From Micromonospora lupini (GTDB taxonomy: Bacteria; Actinomycetota; Actinomycetes; Mycobacteriales; Micromonosporaceae): 64,000 nt of DNA. Below the pieces are notes generated by a model, which saw nothing but the letters and a program-made list of their open reading frames with translations, ran no database searches and had not been told where the DNA came from. Of the stretch, positions 17,661 to 25,805 are shown piece after piece. A program made the position numbers and the translations under genes. Location of the stretch: assembly GCF_026342015.1 (NCBI RefSeq), contig NZ_JAPENL010000001.1, forward strand, positions 1,116,001-1,180,000, given 5' to 3'. Numbering within the stretch: the first letter of the stretch is position 1; every line of letters starts with the position of its first letter.

Positions 17661-18089
17661 TTACGGCAGGACGGACGGGTCGCCGGTCTTCGGGTCGACC
17701 GAGGCGGCCAGGCTGAAGCCGCTGAAGGTCGCCGCCGGGGCGCCGGAGATGGTGGCTGTCGTCGGTGTGGCGCTGGTGATCAGGCAGTCCCGCAACACGA
17801 AGGACGAGAACGCCCAGTCGTCGCCTGTGTGCTCCAGCAGCGCGATGTCGAACAGCTCGCCGTCGAGGGCCAGCTTGGTGAGCCGCCCGGCGACGTCCCC
17901 GATGGCCTTGACTGTCATCGTGAAGTTCATCGACACCGGCGCGTGGATGACGCCCATGTGGGTCACCTCGCACGAGTGCAGCGCCTCGACGTTGAGCGAG
18001 AAGGACGGGCTGAACGAGTCGATCGGGCTGATCAACACCGTCTCGGTGCCCTTGGTGTACTGCACCGCGAGGCGGGTCTTCCACTCCAT
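17661..18089 (-). CDS. inner tube protein of contractile injection system
   Basis: The 142-residue protein follows the sheath gene by 17 bases and has the size and beta-rich pattern of Hcp/gp19-type tube proteins: SFSLNVEALHSCEVTHMGVIHAPVSMNFTMTVKAIGD, then LFDIALLEHT and SSFVLRDCLITSATPT. Hexameric rings of this protein stack to the tube that carries cargo. ATG at 18089 with GGAGG upstream. Only one tube gene is present, whereas eCIS of the Afp type usually have two or three. Confidence 0.8.
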   Translation of the reverse strand: MEWKTRLAVQYTKGTETVLISPIDSFSPSFSLNVEALHSCEVTHMGVIHAPVSMNFTMTVKAIGDVAGRLTKLALDGELFDIALLEHTGDDWAFSSFVLRDCLITSATPTTATISGAPAATFSGFSLAASVDPKTGDPSVLP

Positions 18090-18106
18090 GGTCTGGTTCC
18101 TCCGGG

Positions 18107-19276
18107 TCAGAACTTGGCCACGAGCGTGACCAGCAGGCGGCTCACGGCAGGGCCGTACGTGACGGTGACGACCAGGTCGACAGTGCGGTCGGCCCGGGCG
18201 GCGGTGACGATCGAGGTGTCGGTTGCGGTACGGGCCACCTCGGGGATGGTGAGGATGTCCAGCACCGGGATCTCGATCTGGTAGTCGTCGATCACGGCCT
18301 GCCGCTTGAGCGGGCCGAGGATGCCGTCCACCTGGGTCTTGAGCAGGGTCATGCCCGGCTTGGTGATCCGCGCGTCGCCGACCAGGCCGATCAGGCCGGC
18401 GCGGAGCATGAACTCGATCTGGTCGAGGGTGCGGACCAGGTCGACGTGCAGGAGGCTCGCGTCGGAGGTGAACAGCCGCCCGTCGGCGAAGTGCAGGCTC
18501 TCGCCGGTGATCAGTGTCGGGTCGATGATGGGCGTGAGGTTCGCCTCGGAGAGGCCCTTGATCTCGGCCGGGCTGTACTGCTTGGCGACCGGGATGGCCA
18601 CCCCGCGGATCTTCTTCAGCACGATGCTGTGGTGCACCGGCAGGCCGGCCACGGCCGCCATCGCGGCGGTGGCCGCGTCGCCGTCCGCGCCGCGGGCCGC
18701 GATCATCACCATCCGGCTGGTGCTGCTCTTGAGCGGGTTCGCGGCGGTGGTGATGTCCGCGACGTAGGTGGGGCCCTTCTCGGTGGCCGGGTTGACCATG
18801 GCGAAGCCGATCCGCCGCTGGCCGGCGGCCGACATCGTCTCCACGTGCGCCTTGAGCGCCTGCAACCCGGTGGGCGCCCCCGCCCCGGCCGGGTTGCCGA
18901 CGCCCGACTCGTTGGCCAGCGACACCATGGTCACGTCGTCGGCGGCCTCCAGACCGCCGAGCGCGGCGGCGTAGTCGTCGCCGGCCACCTTGACCCCGTA
19001 CACCTTGGCCGGGCGCGGGTCCTGCAGGAACGCCAGTTCGAGGGAGTTGTAGAGAGCGTTGCGGACCACGTTGCCGGCCTGCCGGCGGGCGAAGTTGGTG
19101 ACCGCGTCGTCGAGGGTCTCGATCCGGACCGGCGTGTTCGCCGGCGCGGAACCGCCGTCGGCAGTGGACGGCGCCTTGCCCACCACGGCGACGACGCCCG
19201 GCGAGCGCTGGGCCAGCGGCGCCGGTGGCGGCACGATTCGGACCTCGATGAACGGAAATGCTGCTGTCGGTGCCAC
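18107..19276 (-). CDS. contractile tail sheath protein
   Basis: A 389-residue sheath protein. The N-terminal half has IRIETLDD-like strand pairing (NTPVRIETLDDAVTNF) and SLELAFLQDPRPAKVYGVKV; the C-terminal half carries the conserved phage-sheath end: SEANLTPIIDP, FTSDASLLHVDLVRTLDQIEFMLRAGL and GPLKRQAVIDDYQIEIPV, ending in VTVTYGPAVSRLLVTLVAKF. It contracts to drive the tube outwards. GTG at 19276 follows GGGAGGA. It is shorter than phage sheaths, as usual for minimal eCIS sheaths, and is the only sheath gene in the window. Confidence 0.9.
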   Translation of the reverse strand: MAPTAAFPFIEVRIVPPPAPLAQRSPGVVAVVGKAPSTADGGSAPANTPVRIETLDDAVTNFARRQAGNVVRNALYNSLELAFLQDPRPAKVYGVKVAGDDYAAALGGLEAADDVTMVSLANESGVGNPAGAGAPTGLQALKAHVETMSAAGQRRIGFAMVNPATEKGPTYVADITTAANPLKSSTSRMVMIAARGADGDAATAAMAAVAGLPVHHSIVLKKIRGVAIPVAKQYSPAEIKGLSEANLTPIIDPTLITGESLHFADGRLFTSDASLLHVDLVRTLDQIEFMLRAGLIGLVGDARITKPGMTLLKTQVDGILGPLKRQAVIDDYQIEIPVLDILTIPEVARTATDTSIVTAARADRTVDLVVTVTYGPAVSRLLVTLVAKF

Positions 19277-19352
19277 GGGTCCTCCCGGACGAAGTTGCTG
19301 CTGCGGTCGTTGTGCGGCTGCCTGCCGCTGGTGCTGCCAGCGGCCGGGAGTC

Positions 19353-20294
19353 TCAGGTCGTCAGGGCGGCCAGGCCGATGCCGCTGCGGGCGAGCCACTG
19401 GCCGGCCCGGGCGAACCGTGCTGCCCGCTTCTGCACGTCGGTGCCGGCGTCGCCGCCGGGCCAGCCGTCGTCGTCGAACGTCTCGATGGGGACCACCCAG
19501 ACGGCGACCACCTTGTGCCGGCGCCGGACGTCGTCGGGCGCGGGCGTCTCCAACCCCAACTCCTCGGCGCGGGCCCGGACCAGCCGCGTCTCGACGAGCA
19601 GGTCGGCGAGGGAGAAACCCCGGTCACGGATCAGCACGGCGGCGGCGAACGGCAGCGGACGCGGCGTGGGCGGCGCGGCCGGCGGGTCCGCGTAGCGCAG
19701 CCGCACGGTGGCGCCCGCGGTCTGCCCGCGCATCCGCGCCACCAGGTCACCGGCATTCGCGGCGCCCACGCCCGCGAGCAGCCGATCCAGGTGCGCGTCG
19801 GTGAAGGCGGCCGGCTGGTGCAGGCCCGCCCGCAGCCGGGCGACCAGTCGGGTACGACGCTCGGTCTCCAACAGCGCCGGGTCGGTCGGCAACGCGCCGA
19901 GGTCGGCGATGATCTGCGGGTCGACGTCGAAGGCCGGCACCGCCACGTCGAGGTCCTCGACCCGGTCCCGGGCGAGGCTCGCGCGGACTACCAGGCTGCC
20001 CCGCCAGAGCGCGTCGATGCGCAGCGCCGACCCGCCGAGGCCGTGCAGGCGAACCCGCAGCTCGGTACGGCTGGTGCCGCCGGAGCCCAGCCACTCCCCC
20101 TCCGCAAGTGTCACAGGCGCGGCGGCGAAGCCGAGGGTCAGCTCGTCGAAGACCGCCGCGTACGGGGGCGCGACAGGCATCGCCTCGGTGTCGTACGCGG
20201 CCTCGACCAGGTGGGCAAGCGACGCGTCGTCGAAGACGGCAGCGCGGGTGCCCGGATCGGCCAACCGCACCAGCACCTGATCGACGAAGTCCAC
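19353..20294 (-). CDS. first gene of the injection-system operon, unassigned
   Basis: The 313-residue protein begins VDFVDQVLVRLADPGTRAAVFDD from the GTG at 20294, which has GGGGAGG eight bases upstream; a GTG at 20345 in frame lacks such a site. The N-terminal half has beta-strand character (LRVRLHGLGGSALRIDALW), the C-terminal half a helical DRGFSLADLLVETRLVRARAEELGLE and a WVVPIETFDDDGWPGG stretch. I see no known domain. Preceding the sheath gene, it could be a tube terminator or assembly factor, an inference from position only. Confidence 0.6.
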   Translation of the reverse strand: MDFVDQVLVRLADPGTRAAVFDDASLAHLVEAAYDTEAMPVAPPYAAVFDELTLGFAAAPVTLAEGEWLGSGGTSRTELRVRLHGLGGSALRIDALWRGSLVVRASLARDRVEDLDVAVPAFDVDPQIIADLGALPTDPALLETERRTRLVARLRAGLHQPAAFTDAHLDRLLAGVGAANAGDLVARMRGQTAGATVRLRYADPPAAPPTPRPLPFAAAVLIRDRGFSLADLLVETRLVRARAEELGLETPAPDDVRRRHKVVAVWVVPIETFDDDGWPGGDAGTDVQKRAARFARAGQWLARSGIGLAALTT

Positions 20295-20655
20295 CGCACC
20301 GGCCTCCCCACTGCCCCCGCCGGGGCACGCCGCCCGGCTGGGCACGAGGATCGCTAAGGGGCCGTCACCCGAGCGTCACCACCACCGTCACCGCGCCCGG
20401 AGGCGGCCCGGACTGTCGGGAACTGAGCACCGACACAGCGATCCGCCGTCCCCGGCCTGGTGTCCTGCCCTCAGCCGGCTGCCCTCGGCCCAACGGGCGG
20501 CGGAGGCGCGAGGCGTGCCCTCTGGGGAGCGCTATACCTCACAGTCATATTCACACCTGAGAGTCATGGCGCTCATCGACGTAACGGCCCCGGGTTGCCC
20601 GTCACTCGTCGTGAGGTGTCGGCCCCCTACCGCTGAGGGCGCGACCGGGAAGCGG
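20295..20655. other. 361-bp intergenic region carrying the injection-operon promoter
   Basis: No convincing gene is present between the first injection-operon gene and barstar. On the minus strand this region must hold the promoter of the operon. A direct repeat (see separate entry) and a TATAGC-like hexamer near 20531-20536 are the only signals I can point to. Confidence 0.55.
20536..20567. promoter_or_regulatory. direct repeats upstream of the injection operon
   Basis: ACCTCACAGTCAT at 20536-20548 and ACCTGAGAGTCAT at 20555-20567 agree in 11 of 13 bases with a 19-base period. They lie 240-270 bp upstream of the first gene of the operon. BTAD/SARP regulators bind direct repeats, usually with an 11- or 22-base period, so this spacing is not the classical one. 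Confidence 0.4.
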
Positions 20656-21021
20656 TCAGGAGGGCGCGGCCTCGTCGAGGGTGACGCGCAGCGGGTGCGG
20701 GGCGTTGGTGGCGAGGTCGTCGAGCACGGTGAGCAGCAGGGCGTGCTGATCGGTCGGCTCGTCGACGAGCAGTTGCCCCGCGTCGGTGATCAATAGTGTG
20801 AGCGGGCCGGCGTCGAGCCGGTCGGCGAGCACGTCGGAGAGGGCATCCCAGGTGTCCCCCAGGTACGTCGGCAGGGCCAGCGCGGTGGCGAGCGCGGCGA
20901 ACAGGCCGACCCTGGTCCGGGTCGCCGCCCCGACCAGCACCACCGCGTCGGACACGTCAGGGGTGTCGTCGCGGCGCACGGTCAGCCAGTCGGGTGTCCG
21001 ACCCACGTTCTCATCGACCAT
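20656..21021 (-). CDS. barstar-family ribonuclease inhibitor
   Basis: The 121-residue protein has the barstar core LALPTYLGDTWDALSDVLADRL (about residues 52-73), including the W-D-A-L motif, and a C-terminal LLLTVLDDLA helix. Barstars bind and block barnase-type ribonucleases inside the producing cell. ATG at 21021 has AGGAGG upstream. The gene lies directly behind the secreted ribonuclease gene, so the two form a toxin/inhibitor pair; a hairpin separates them and may tune relative levels. Confidence 0.85.
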   Translation of the reverse strand: MVDENVGRTPDWLTVRRDDTPDVSDAVVLVGAATRTRVGLFAALATALALPTYLGDTWDALSDVLADRLDAGPLTLLITDAGQLLVDEPTDQHALLLTVLDDLATNAPHPLRVTLDEAAPS

Positions 21022-21084
21022 CGTGTACCTCCTGATCAGGCCGGGCGGCATCGGACCGGGGGACGTCCGACCGGGGCTACGACG

Positions 21085-21114
21085 CGGGCCGGCCGACCGC
21101 TGCCGGCCGGCCCG
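21085..21114 (-). terminator. hairpin between ribonuclease and barstar genes
   Basis: Perfect 11-bp stem CGGGCCGGCCG / CGGCCGGCCCG with an 8-base loop, just after the ribonuclease stop and 64 bases before the barstar start. It could end the ribonuclease transcript or act as an attenuator or RNA-stabilising stem inside the operon. Confidence 0.6.
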
Positions 21115-21120
21115 GGTCGG

Positions 21121-21570
21121 TCAGAGCCGGTAGAAGTCGGTGTAGTGGTTGGGCGAGAACCAGGTGGCCCCGGTGCTGCGGTTCACCACGATCCGGTACG
21201 CGTCGCGGGCGGCGCCCTGGGTACGCGGATACACGTCGTACTCGTAGTAGGTGGCGTTGGTGGGCAGTTGACCCTCGTAGTTGTAGAACCGGCCGCCGGC
21301 GAAGTTGGACAGCCCGCCGCTCCACGAGTACCAGCCGCGGCTGGTCGGGAAGCCCTTGGCGGACCAGCCGGAGCGGGCGGTACGCGCGTCCGCGCAGCGG
21401 CTGACGGTGCAGGAGCCGTAGACGGCCGCCGAGGCGGAGTCGGTCAGGCGAGGGGCCACCACGGACGGGCCGACAAGCGCGGCGGCGACCATGGTGAGGA
21501 GCAGGGCGAGGGTGGTGGTACGCCGGCGGATCGCGCCGAGCGTGGCCAGCGGGGACACGAGGGTGGACAC
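21121..21570 (-). CDS. secreted guanyl-specific ribonuclease (barnase/RNase Sa type)
   Basis: The 149-residue product has a signal peptide (RRRTTTLALLLTMVAAALVGPSV, likely cut after DSASA), giving a mature protein of about 100 residues. The end YYEYDVYPRTQGAARDAYRIVVNRSTGATWFSPNHYTDFYRL matches N1/RNase Sa: E of YYEYDV is the general base, R of RDAYRIV and H of NHYTDF the other catalytic residues. It cleaves RNA after G. GTG at 21570 has GGAGG six bases upstream; ATG codons further upstream lack a site. The cognate inhibitor is encoded next. Confidence 0.88.
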   Translation of the reverse strand: MSTLVSPLATLGAIRRRTTTLALLLTMVAAALVGPSVVAPRLTDSASAAVYGSCTVSRCADARTARSGWSAKGFPTSRGWYSWSGGLSNFAGGRFYNYEGQLPTNATYYEYDVYPRTQGAARDAYRIVVNRSTGATWFSPNHYTDFYRL

Positions 21571-21597
21571 AGGCTGCCTCCAGACCATCCGATCCAT

Positions 21598-21620
21598 CGA
21601 TCCGCTTCGTTTGCGGATCG
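21598..21620. promoter_or_regulatory. inverted repeat upstream of the ribonuclease gene
   Basis: CGATCCGC-N7-GCGGATCG, perfect 8-bp arms, 27 bases upstream of the ribonuclease start. It may be an operator or a leader hairpin. Confidence 0.4.
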
Positions 21621-21835
21621 GAGTCAGTCTCGCTGTTGCCGGCCGTCGGCGACAGCCCACGCCACCCCAACTGCTCCACAATGCTCGGTGAACCCCGGAC
21701 GGTCGGCACCACACCGAGCGGGGGCAGCGCGAGCGTCCCGACGCCGGCCCCACCTGGGGCCATCGGCGCGGCTACCGGCATATCGGTCATCGGTTGTTAG
21801 CGTGACATGCGGATCGGTGACCGTGGAGGGGTGCC

Positions 21836-22609
21836 ATGACGGACGCTCCCGAGGAGAGGCCGAGGCCCGCGGACCTGTGGCGTCGGCGGGGCATCCGTGG
21901 GCTTACCATCGCCCGGGACGTGAGTCTCCGGGGTTGGCGGTGGTGGGCCCGGACGTGGGATCGGCTGGTGGCCGCGCTCCAGGACGAGGCGCCCGTCGGG
22001 TCCGGCGCCGGCCCGTCCCCACCGGGTCCGCTCATCGAACAGCGCGACGCGCCCCGGCTGATCGCGGTCCCCGCCCGGGGGTACGTGTACGCGTTCTACG
22101 TCCGCGCCACGTTCGCCTGGTCGTCACAGGCGAGCCTGCGCGCCGAGGTGTTGAGCTGGTACGTGCAGTACTTCCAGCCGAACGCGATCCAACGGCTGAC
22201 CCGGCTCGCCGCCGACGCCGCCCGGGACCTGCCGCCGCATCGGGCAGGTGATCTGGAGGTGGTGTTGCAACGGGCGCTCGCCGACGAGCCCGAGTGGCGC
22301 TACCAGCGCGGCGACGTCCTCATCACGTGCCGGCCCGACGCCGCCGTCCGGCTCGACGAGCGGATCATGCCGGCGCTCCAGCCGCACGTGGACCGGATGG
22401 TGAAGCTGGAGTACCAGTTCGACGAGCAGTTGCGCAGGGCGACGTACGCCGAGGAGTTGAGCCGACGGTGGACGGCGATCCTGGGCGACCACCTCGACGC
22501 GGACGCCGACCAGGAGGTGGCGGACGCCCGTCAGCACCTGCTCGACGCCCAGAGGAAGGCCGCGCGGTGGATCGGCGAACTCCTTCACCTCCGCGCTACC
22601 AAATCTTGA
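21836..22609 (+). CDS. conserved protein, paralogue of the gene at 33975-34856
   Basis: A 257-residue protein with no recognised domain. Its middle (VPARGYVYAFYVRATFAWSS, LEVVLQRALADEPEWRYQRGDVLITCRPDAAVRLDE) aligns clearly with the product at 33975-34856 over about 190 residues. The N terminus is basic and tryptophan-rich (LRGWRWWARTWDRLVAAL), perhaps an amphipathic membrane anchor; the C terminus is helical. It has faint likeness to SPFH/band-7 proteins, not enough to assign. ATG with GGAGGGG upstream. Unlike its paralogue it stands alone. Confidence 0.7.
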   Translation: MTDAPEERPRPADLWRRRGIRGLTIARDVSLRGWRWWARTWDRLVAALQDEAPVGSGAGPSPPGPLIEQRDAPRLIAVPARGYVYAFYVRATFAWSSQASLRAEVLSWYVQYFQPNAIQRLTRLAADAARDLPPHRAGDLEVVLQRALADEPEWRYQRGDVLITCRPDAAVRLDERIMPALQPHVDRMVKLEYQFDEQLRRATYAEELSRRWTAILGDHLDADADQEVADARQHLLDAQRKAARWIGELLHLRATKS

Positions 22610-22740
22610 TCAGTTCGGCACGGGCCTTCATGCCGGTTGTTCCTGATCCGCGCGTTCTGCCATGATCGCCAACGCTGGCCGGGCTGGCTAGCATCCTCCC
22701 GTCCTTCCGCTCGGGAAGGCACGGGGGAGGACCGTACGCC

Positions 22741-23244
22741 ATGGAACTGGAACGCAACTGGAAGCCGTACGCCAAGGGCCCGGCGCTGCTCGTGCTGGCG
22801 GTGGTCCTGGTGTTCTCGCCGGAGATCCTGTCGGCGACGGGCCGGGAGTTCACGTTCGGCAACTGGGTCGGCTACGTGATGGCGCTGCTCGCCCTGATCG
22901 GCGGCCTGGGCGCGGTGCGGGAGAGCCGCCAGGCGTTCGCCGTCCGGATCGGTGCGCAGGGAATCAGCTGGACCAGGGGCGAGGCGACAGTGGACTTCGC
23001 CTGGTCGGATGTGAGCCGGGTCGCGGTCGAGAAGAAGCCCAACGCCGGCAAGTTGGAGAAGCCGAGCATCCTGACCGTCTGGGTCGCCGACCAGACCGAG
23101 CGGGCGCTGTCGCCAGACGTCGAGCTGACCGGCCTGCGTGGCTACCACGTCGCCGACCTGAAGAGCACCAAGCAGTCGCGCGACCAGGTCGAGGCGGCCC
23201 TGCGCCAGTACGGCGGAGACCGCTACCCCGCACCGGCCAACTGA
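22741..23244 (+). CDS. small membrane protein with PH-like domain
   Basis: The 167-residue protein has two membrane segments near the N terminus (ALLVLAVVLVFSPEIL and VGYVMALLALIGGLGAV) and a cytoplasmic beta-rich part (FAVRIGAQGISWTRGEATVDFAWSDVSRVAVEKK) typical of bacterial PH-like (bPH2/YdbT-like) domains. ATG preceded by GGGGGAGGACC. It is followed at 23 bp by another small membrane protein and may form an operon with it. Role unknown. Confidence 0.7.
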   Translation: MELERNWKPYAKGPALLVLAVVLVFSPEILSATGREFTFGNWVGYVMALLALIGGLGAVRESRQAFAVRIGAQGISWTRGEATVDFAWSDVSRVAVEKKPNAGKLEKPSILTVWVADQTERALSPDVELTGLRGYHVADLKSTKQSRDQVEAALRQYGGDRYPAPAN

Positions 23245-23267
23245 CCCGTCGCCCCTCGGAGCCCACC

Positions 23268-23735
23268 ATGTCGACGATTCCCACGCCCGGAGCCGTGCCG
23301 CCCCCGGCCCTCCGCCCGCCCGCCGACGGGGAGTGCCAGTTCTGCGGCAGCCATCCCGCCGCCCACGTGTCCTTCCAGTCGATGACAAGCATCGTGATCC
23401 TGTACGTCGTCTCCGCACAACGCGGCTGGATGTGCCGCAACTGCGGCCTCTCGCTGTACCGCCACCACGCGAACAAGACCATGCTCGCCGCGTGGTGGGG
23501 AGTCGGCGTCATCGGCATTCCGATCTTTCTCGGCGTCGACCGCTTCCGGTTGCGTCGCATCCTGCGGCTCGCCCCACCCCAGCCCACACCTGGCGTCGCG
23601 GCATCGTTGCCGGCGCCCCTGGACCCCGGCAAACCGCTGATCCAACGCCCGGGTGCCATCCTGAGCATCGTCCTGGTGACAGCGCTCGTCCTGGTGATCG
23701 GCTGCGGCGCCCTGGCCTTCGGCATCGACAGCTAG
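23268..23735 (+). CDS. membrane protein with N-terminal zinc-ribbon pair
   Basis: The 155-residue protein starts with a proline-rich stretch, then CQFCGSHPA and, 38 residues later, CRNCGLSLYRHHANKT, together a four-cysteine zinc ribbon. Two membrane segments follow (LAAWWGVGVIGIPIFLG and ILSIVLVTALVLVIGCGALAFG). It follows the PH-like membrane protein by 23 bases. No function can be given beyond a likely metal-binding membrane protein. Confidence 0.7.
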   Translation: MSTIPTPGAVPPPALRPPADGECQFCGSHPAAHVSFQSMTSIVILYVVSAQRGWMCRNCGLSLYRHHANKTMLAAWWGVGVIGIPIFLGVDRFRLRRILRLAPPQPTPGVAASLPAPLDPGKPLIQRPGAILSIVLVTALVLVIGCGALAFGIDS

Positions 23736-23945
23736 CCCACTCACCGCCCATGATCACTTGATGCCCTGATCCTGCGTGATACGGCCCGTCGGGTCCCTGG
23801 AAAGAGCATGAATGAAGAACGACTCTCGGCGGACGGGATGAGATCGTGGCTGCGCGGCGACTGTCACGCCGCCCCGCACGGGCAGCCCCGCCGCAAGAGG
23901 CGCTGTCCGGTCGGGCCGCGGTTCACGGCTGGAGGGCAGATCACC

Positions 23946-24509
23946 ATGGCGCACATCGATCTCGGGATCGACGAGAAGGAGTTTCCCGGCGTCACCGGCC
24001 CGATGCGGTACCGCCCGGAGACGGCGAAGCCGCTCAACGAGTTGGCCGAGGTGCTGCTGCGGGCCCCGCACTCGCTCCCGGCCGGCGAGCGTGAGCTGAT
24101 CGCCGCGTACGTCTCCGGGCGCAACGAGTGCACCTTCTGCTGCGCGTCGCACTCGGCGTTCGCCGCCGCGCAGCTCGACGAGGGCATGAGCCTCGTCGAC
24201 CAGGTACGCGCGGATCTCGACAGCGCCCCGATCTCGGCCAAGCTGCGGGCGCTGCTGCGGATCGCCGGCGCGGTGCAGATCAGCGGCCGCGCCGTCACCA
24301 CCGATCTGGTGGCCGACGCCCGCGCCGAGGGCGCCACCGACCTGGAGATCCACGACACCGTGCTGATCGCCGCCGCGTTCTGCATGTTCAACAGGTACGT
24401 CGACGGGCTGGGCACCTTCGCGCCCGAGGGCCAGGAGGCGTACGCCGGGATGGCGCACCGGATCGTCGACTTCGGCTACGGGTCGGCGGCCAACACTCCG
24501 GCAGTCTGA
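23946..24509 (+). CDS. carboxymuconolactone decarboxylase/AhpD-like protein
   Basis: The 187-residue protein carries the AhpD-type redox motif ECTFCCASH (E-x3-C-C-x2-H variation of the ExxCxxCxxxH peroxidase motif) at about residues 61-69 in the usual helical context (LPAGERELIAAYVSGRNECTFC). Relatives act as alkylhydroperoxidases or thiol-disulfide components. The ATG at 23946 has GGAGG nine bases upstream; the frame is open back to 23808, but without support. It stands upstream of an M20 peptidase gene with 91 bases between. Confidence 0.8.
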   Translation: MAHIDLGIDEKEFPGVTGPMRYRPETAKPLNELAEVLLRAPHSLPAGERELIAAYVSGRNECTFCCASHSAFAAAQLDEGMSLVDQVRADLDSAPISAKLRALLRIAGAVQISGRAVTTDLVADARAEGATDLEIHDTVLIAAAFCMFNRYVDGLGTFAPEGQEAYAGMAHRIVDFGYGSAANTPAV

Positions 24510-24600
24510 GCACAACCACGGGTGACCGCACCCCGATCCCCCTGCGATTGTCGACTGGCACGCCTGATGAAGCCCGTCGGCCGTGCGGTTGGAGGGATCG

Positions 24601-25764
24601 ATGGACAGTCCCCGCTTCCTGCTCGACGCCGCCCAGCGGCTCCGAGCCGACATGGTCGACCGGCTGAGCACGCTCGTCTCCCGCGAGTCGGCGCCGGGTT
24701 CGCTGCCCCAGCTCGAATCCTGCGCCGACCTGCTCGCCGCCTGGGGGCAGGACGTGCTCGGCCGGCCCGCCCACCGGGTCGTGATCGACGGTCTGCCGCA
24801 CCTGCTGTGGCCGGCCGTACACCAGCGTGTGCTGCTGCTCGGCCACTTCGACACCGTCTTCCCGGTGGGCACCATCGTGTCCCGACCGTTCACCGTGCGC
24901 GGGGACGTGGCGACCGGGCCCGGCGTGTGCGACATGAAGGCCGGCATCGTGCAGATGTTCACGGCCCTGAGCCTGCTCGAGGACACCTCGACGGTCGGCG
25001 TGCTGCTCACCTGCGACGAGGAGACCGGGTCCGGCACGTCGCGGCACCTGATCGAACGTGAGGCGCGGCGCTCGGGCGCGGTTCTGGTCTGCGAGGCGGC
25101 CACCCCGGACGGGCAGTTGAAGGTGGCCCGCAAGGGTGGCTCGGTCTACCGCGTCACCGTGTCGGGTCGGGCGGCCCACGCGGGCGTCGAGCCACAGCGC
25201 GGGGTCAACGCCACTGTCGAGGTGGCCCACCAGGTTCTCACGCTGGGCAGGATCGGCGCGGCCGACAGCGACGGCACCTCGGTCACGCCGACCCTGCTGT
25301 CCGCGGGCACCACGACGAACACGGTGCCCGAGCGCGCCAGCCTGGCCGTCGACGTCCGGGCCTGGACGAGGGACGAGCTCGAACGCGTCGACCACGCCAT
25401 CCGTGGGCTCGTCCCGTTCCTGCCCGAGGCGACGCTCGCCGTGCAGGGTGGCATCAACCGCTACCCGATGTCCGCGGAGCTGGCGCGGCCACTGCTGCAG
25501 GTGGCCCAGTCGATCGGCCGTCGGCTGCGCATTCCACGCCTGACCGGCGCGTACGCCGCAGGCGCGTCCGACGGCAACTTCACCGCCGCGCTGGGCGTGC
25601 CGACGCTTGACGGCCTGGGCGCGGTGGGCGGCGGAGCGCACGCCGCCGACGAGTACGTCTGCCTCGACCGGATGCCCGAACGGACGGCGCTGCTGGCCGG
25701 TCTCGTCGATGCGCTGTCCACGATGGAGCGTTTCGGACCGCGACCCGCCGACGACATCCCGTAA
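24601..25764 (+). CDS. M20 family metallopeptidase (glutamate carboxypeptidase-like)
   Basis: This 387-residue protein has the M20/CPG2 signature set: LLLGHFDTVFP (first metal ligand H and catalytic D), GVCDMKAGIV (bridging D), TCDEETGSGTSR (general base E and metal E), and HAGVEPQRGVNA in the dimerisation domain. A late HAADEY supplies the last metal ligand. It hydrolyses amide bonds of C-terminal glutamate or similar substrates using two zinc ions. ATG at 24601 has GGAGGG upstream; an ATG at 24583 has none. It is followed by a glutamate-cysteine ligase-like gene. Confidence 0.87.
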   Translation: MDSPRFLLDAAQRLRADMVDRLSTLVSRESAPGSLPQLESCADLLAAWGQDVLGRPAHRVVIDGLPHLLWPAVHQRVLLLGHFDTVFPVGTIVSRPFTVRGDVATGPGVCDMKAGIVQMFTALSLLEDTSTVGVLLTCDEETGSGTSRHLIEREARRSGAVLVCEAATPDGQLKVARKGGSVYRVTVSGRAAHAGVEPQRGVNATVEVAHQVLTLGRIGAADSDGTSVTPTLLSAGTTTNTVPERASLAVDVRAWTRDELERVDHAIRGLVPFLPEATLAVQGGINRYPMSAELARPLLQVAQSIGRRLRIPRLTGAYAAGASDGNFTAALGVPTLDGLGAVGGGAHAADEYVCLDRMPERTALLAGLVDALSTMERFGPRPADDIP

Positions 25765-25805
25765 CGTGCTCGGTGCCGGAAGACGACCGGCAGCGAGGAC
25801 GCGAC

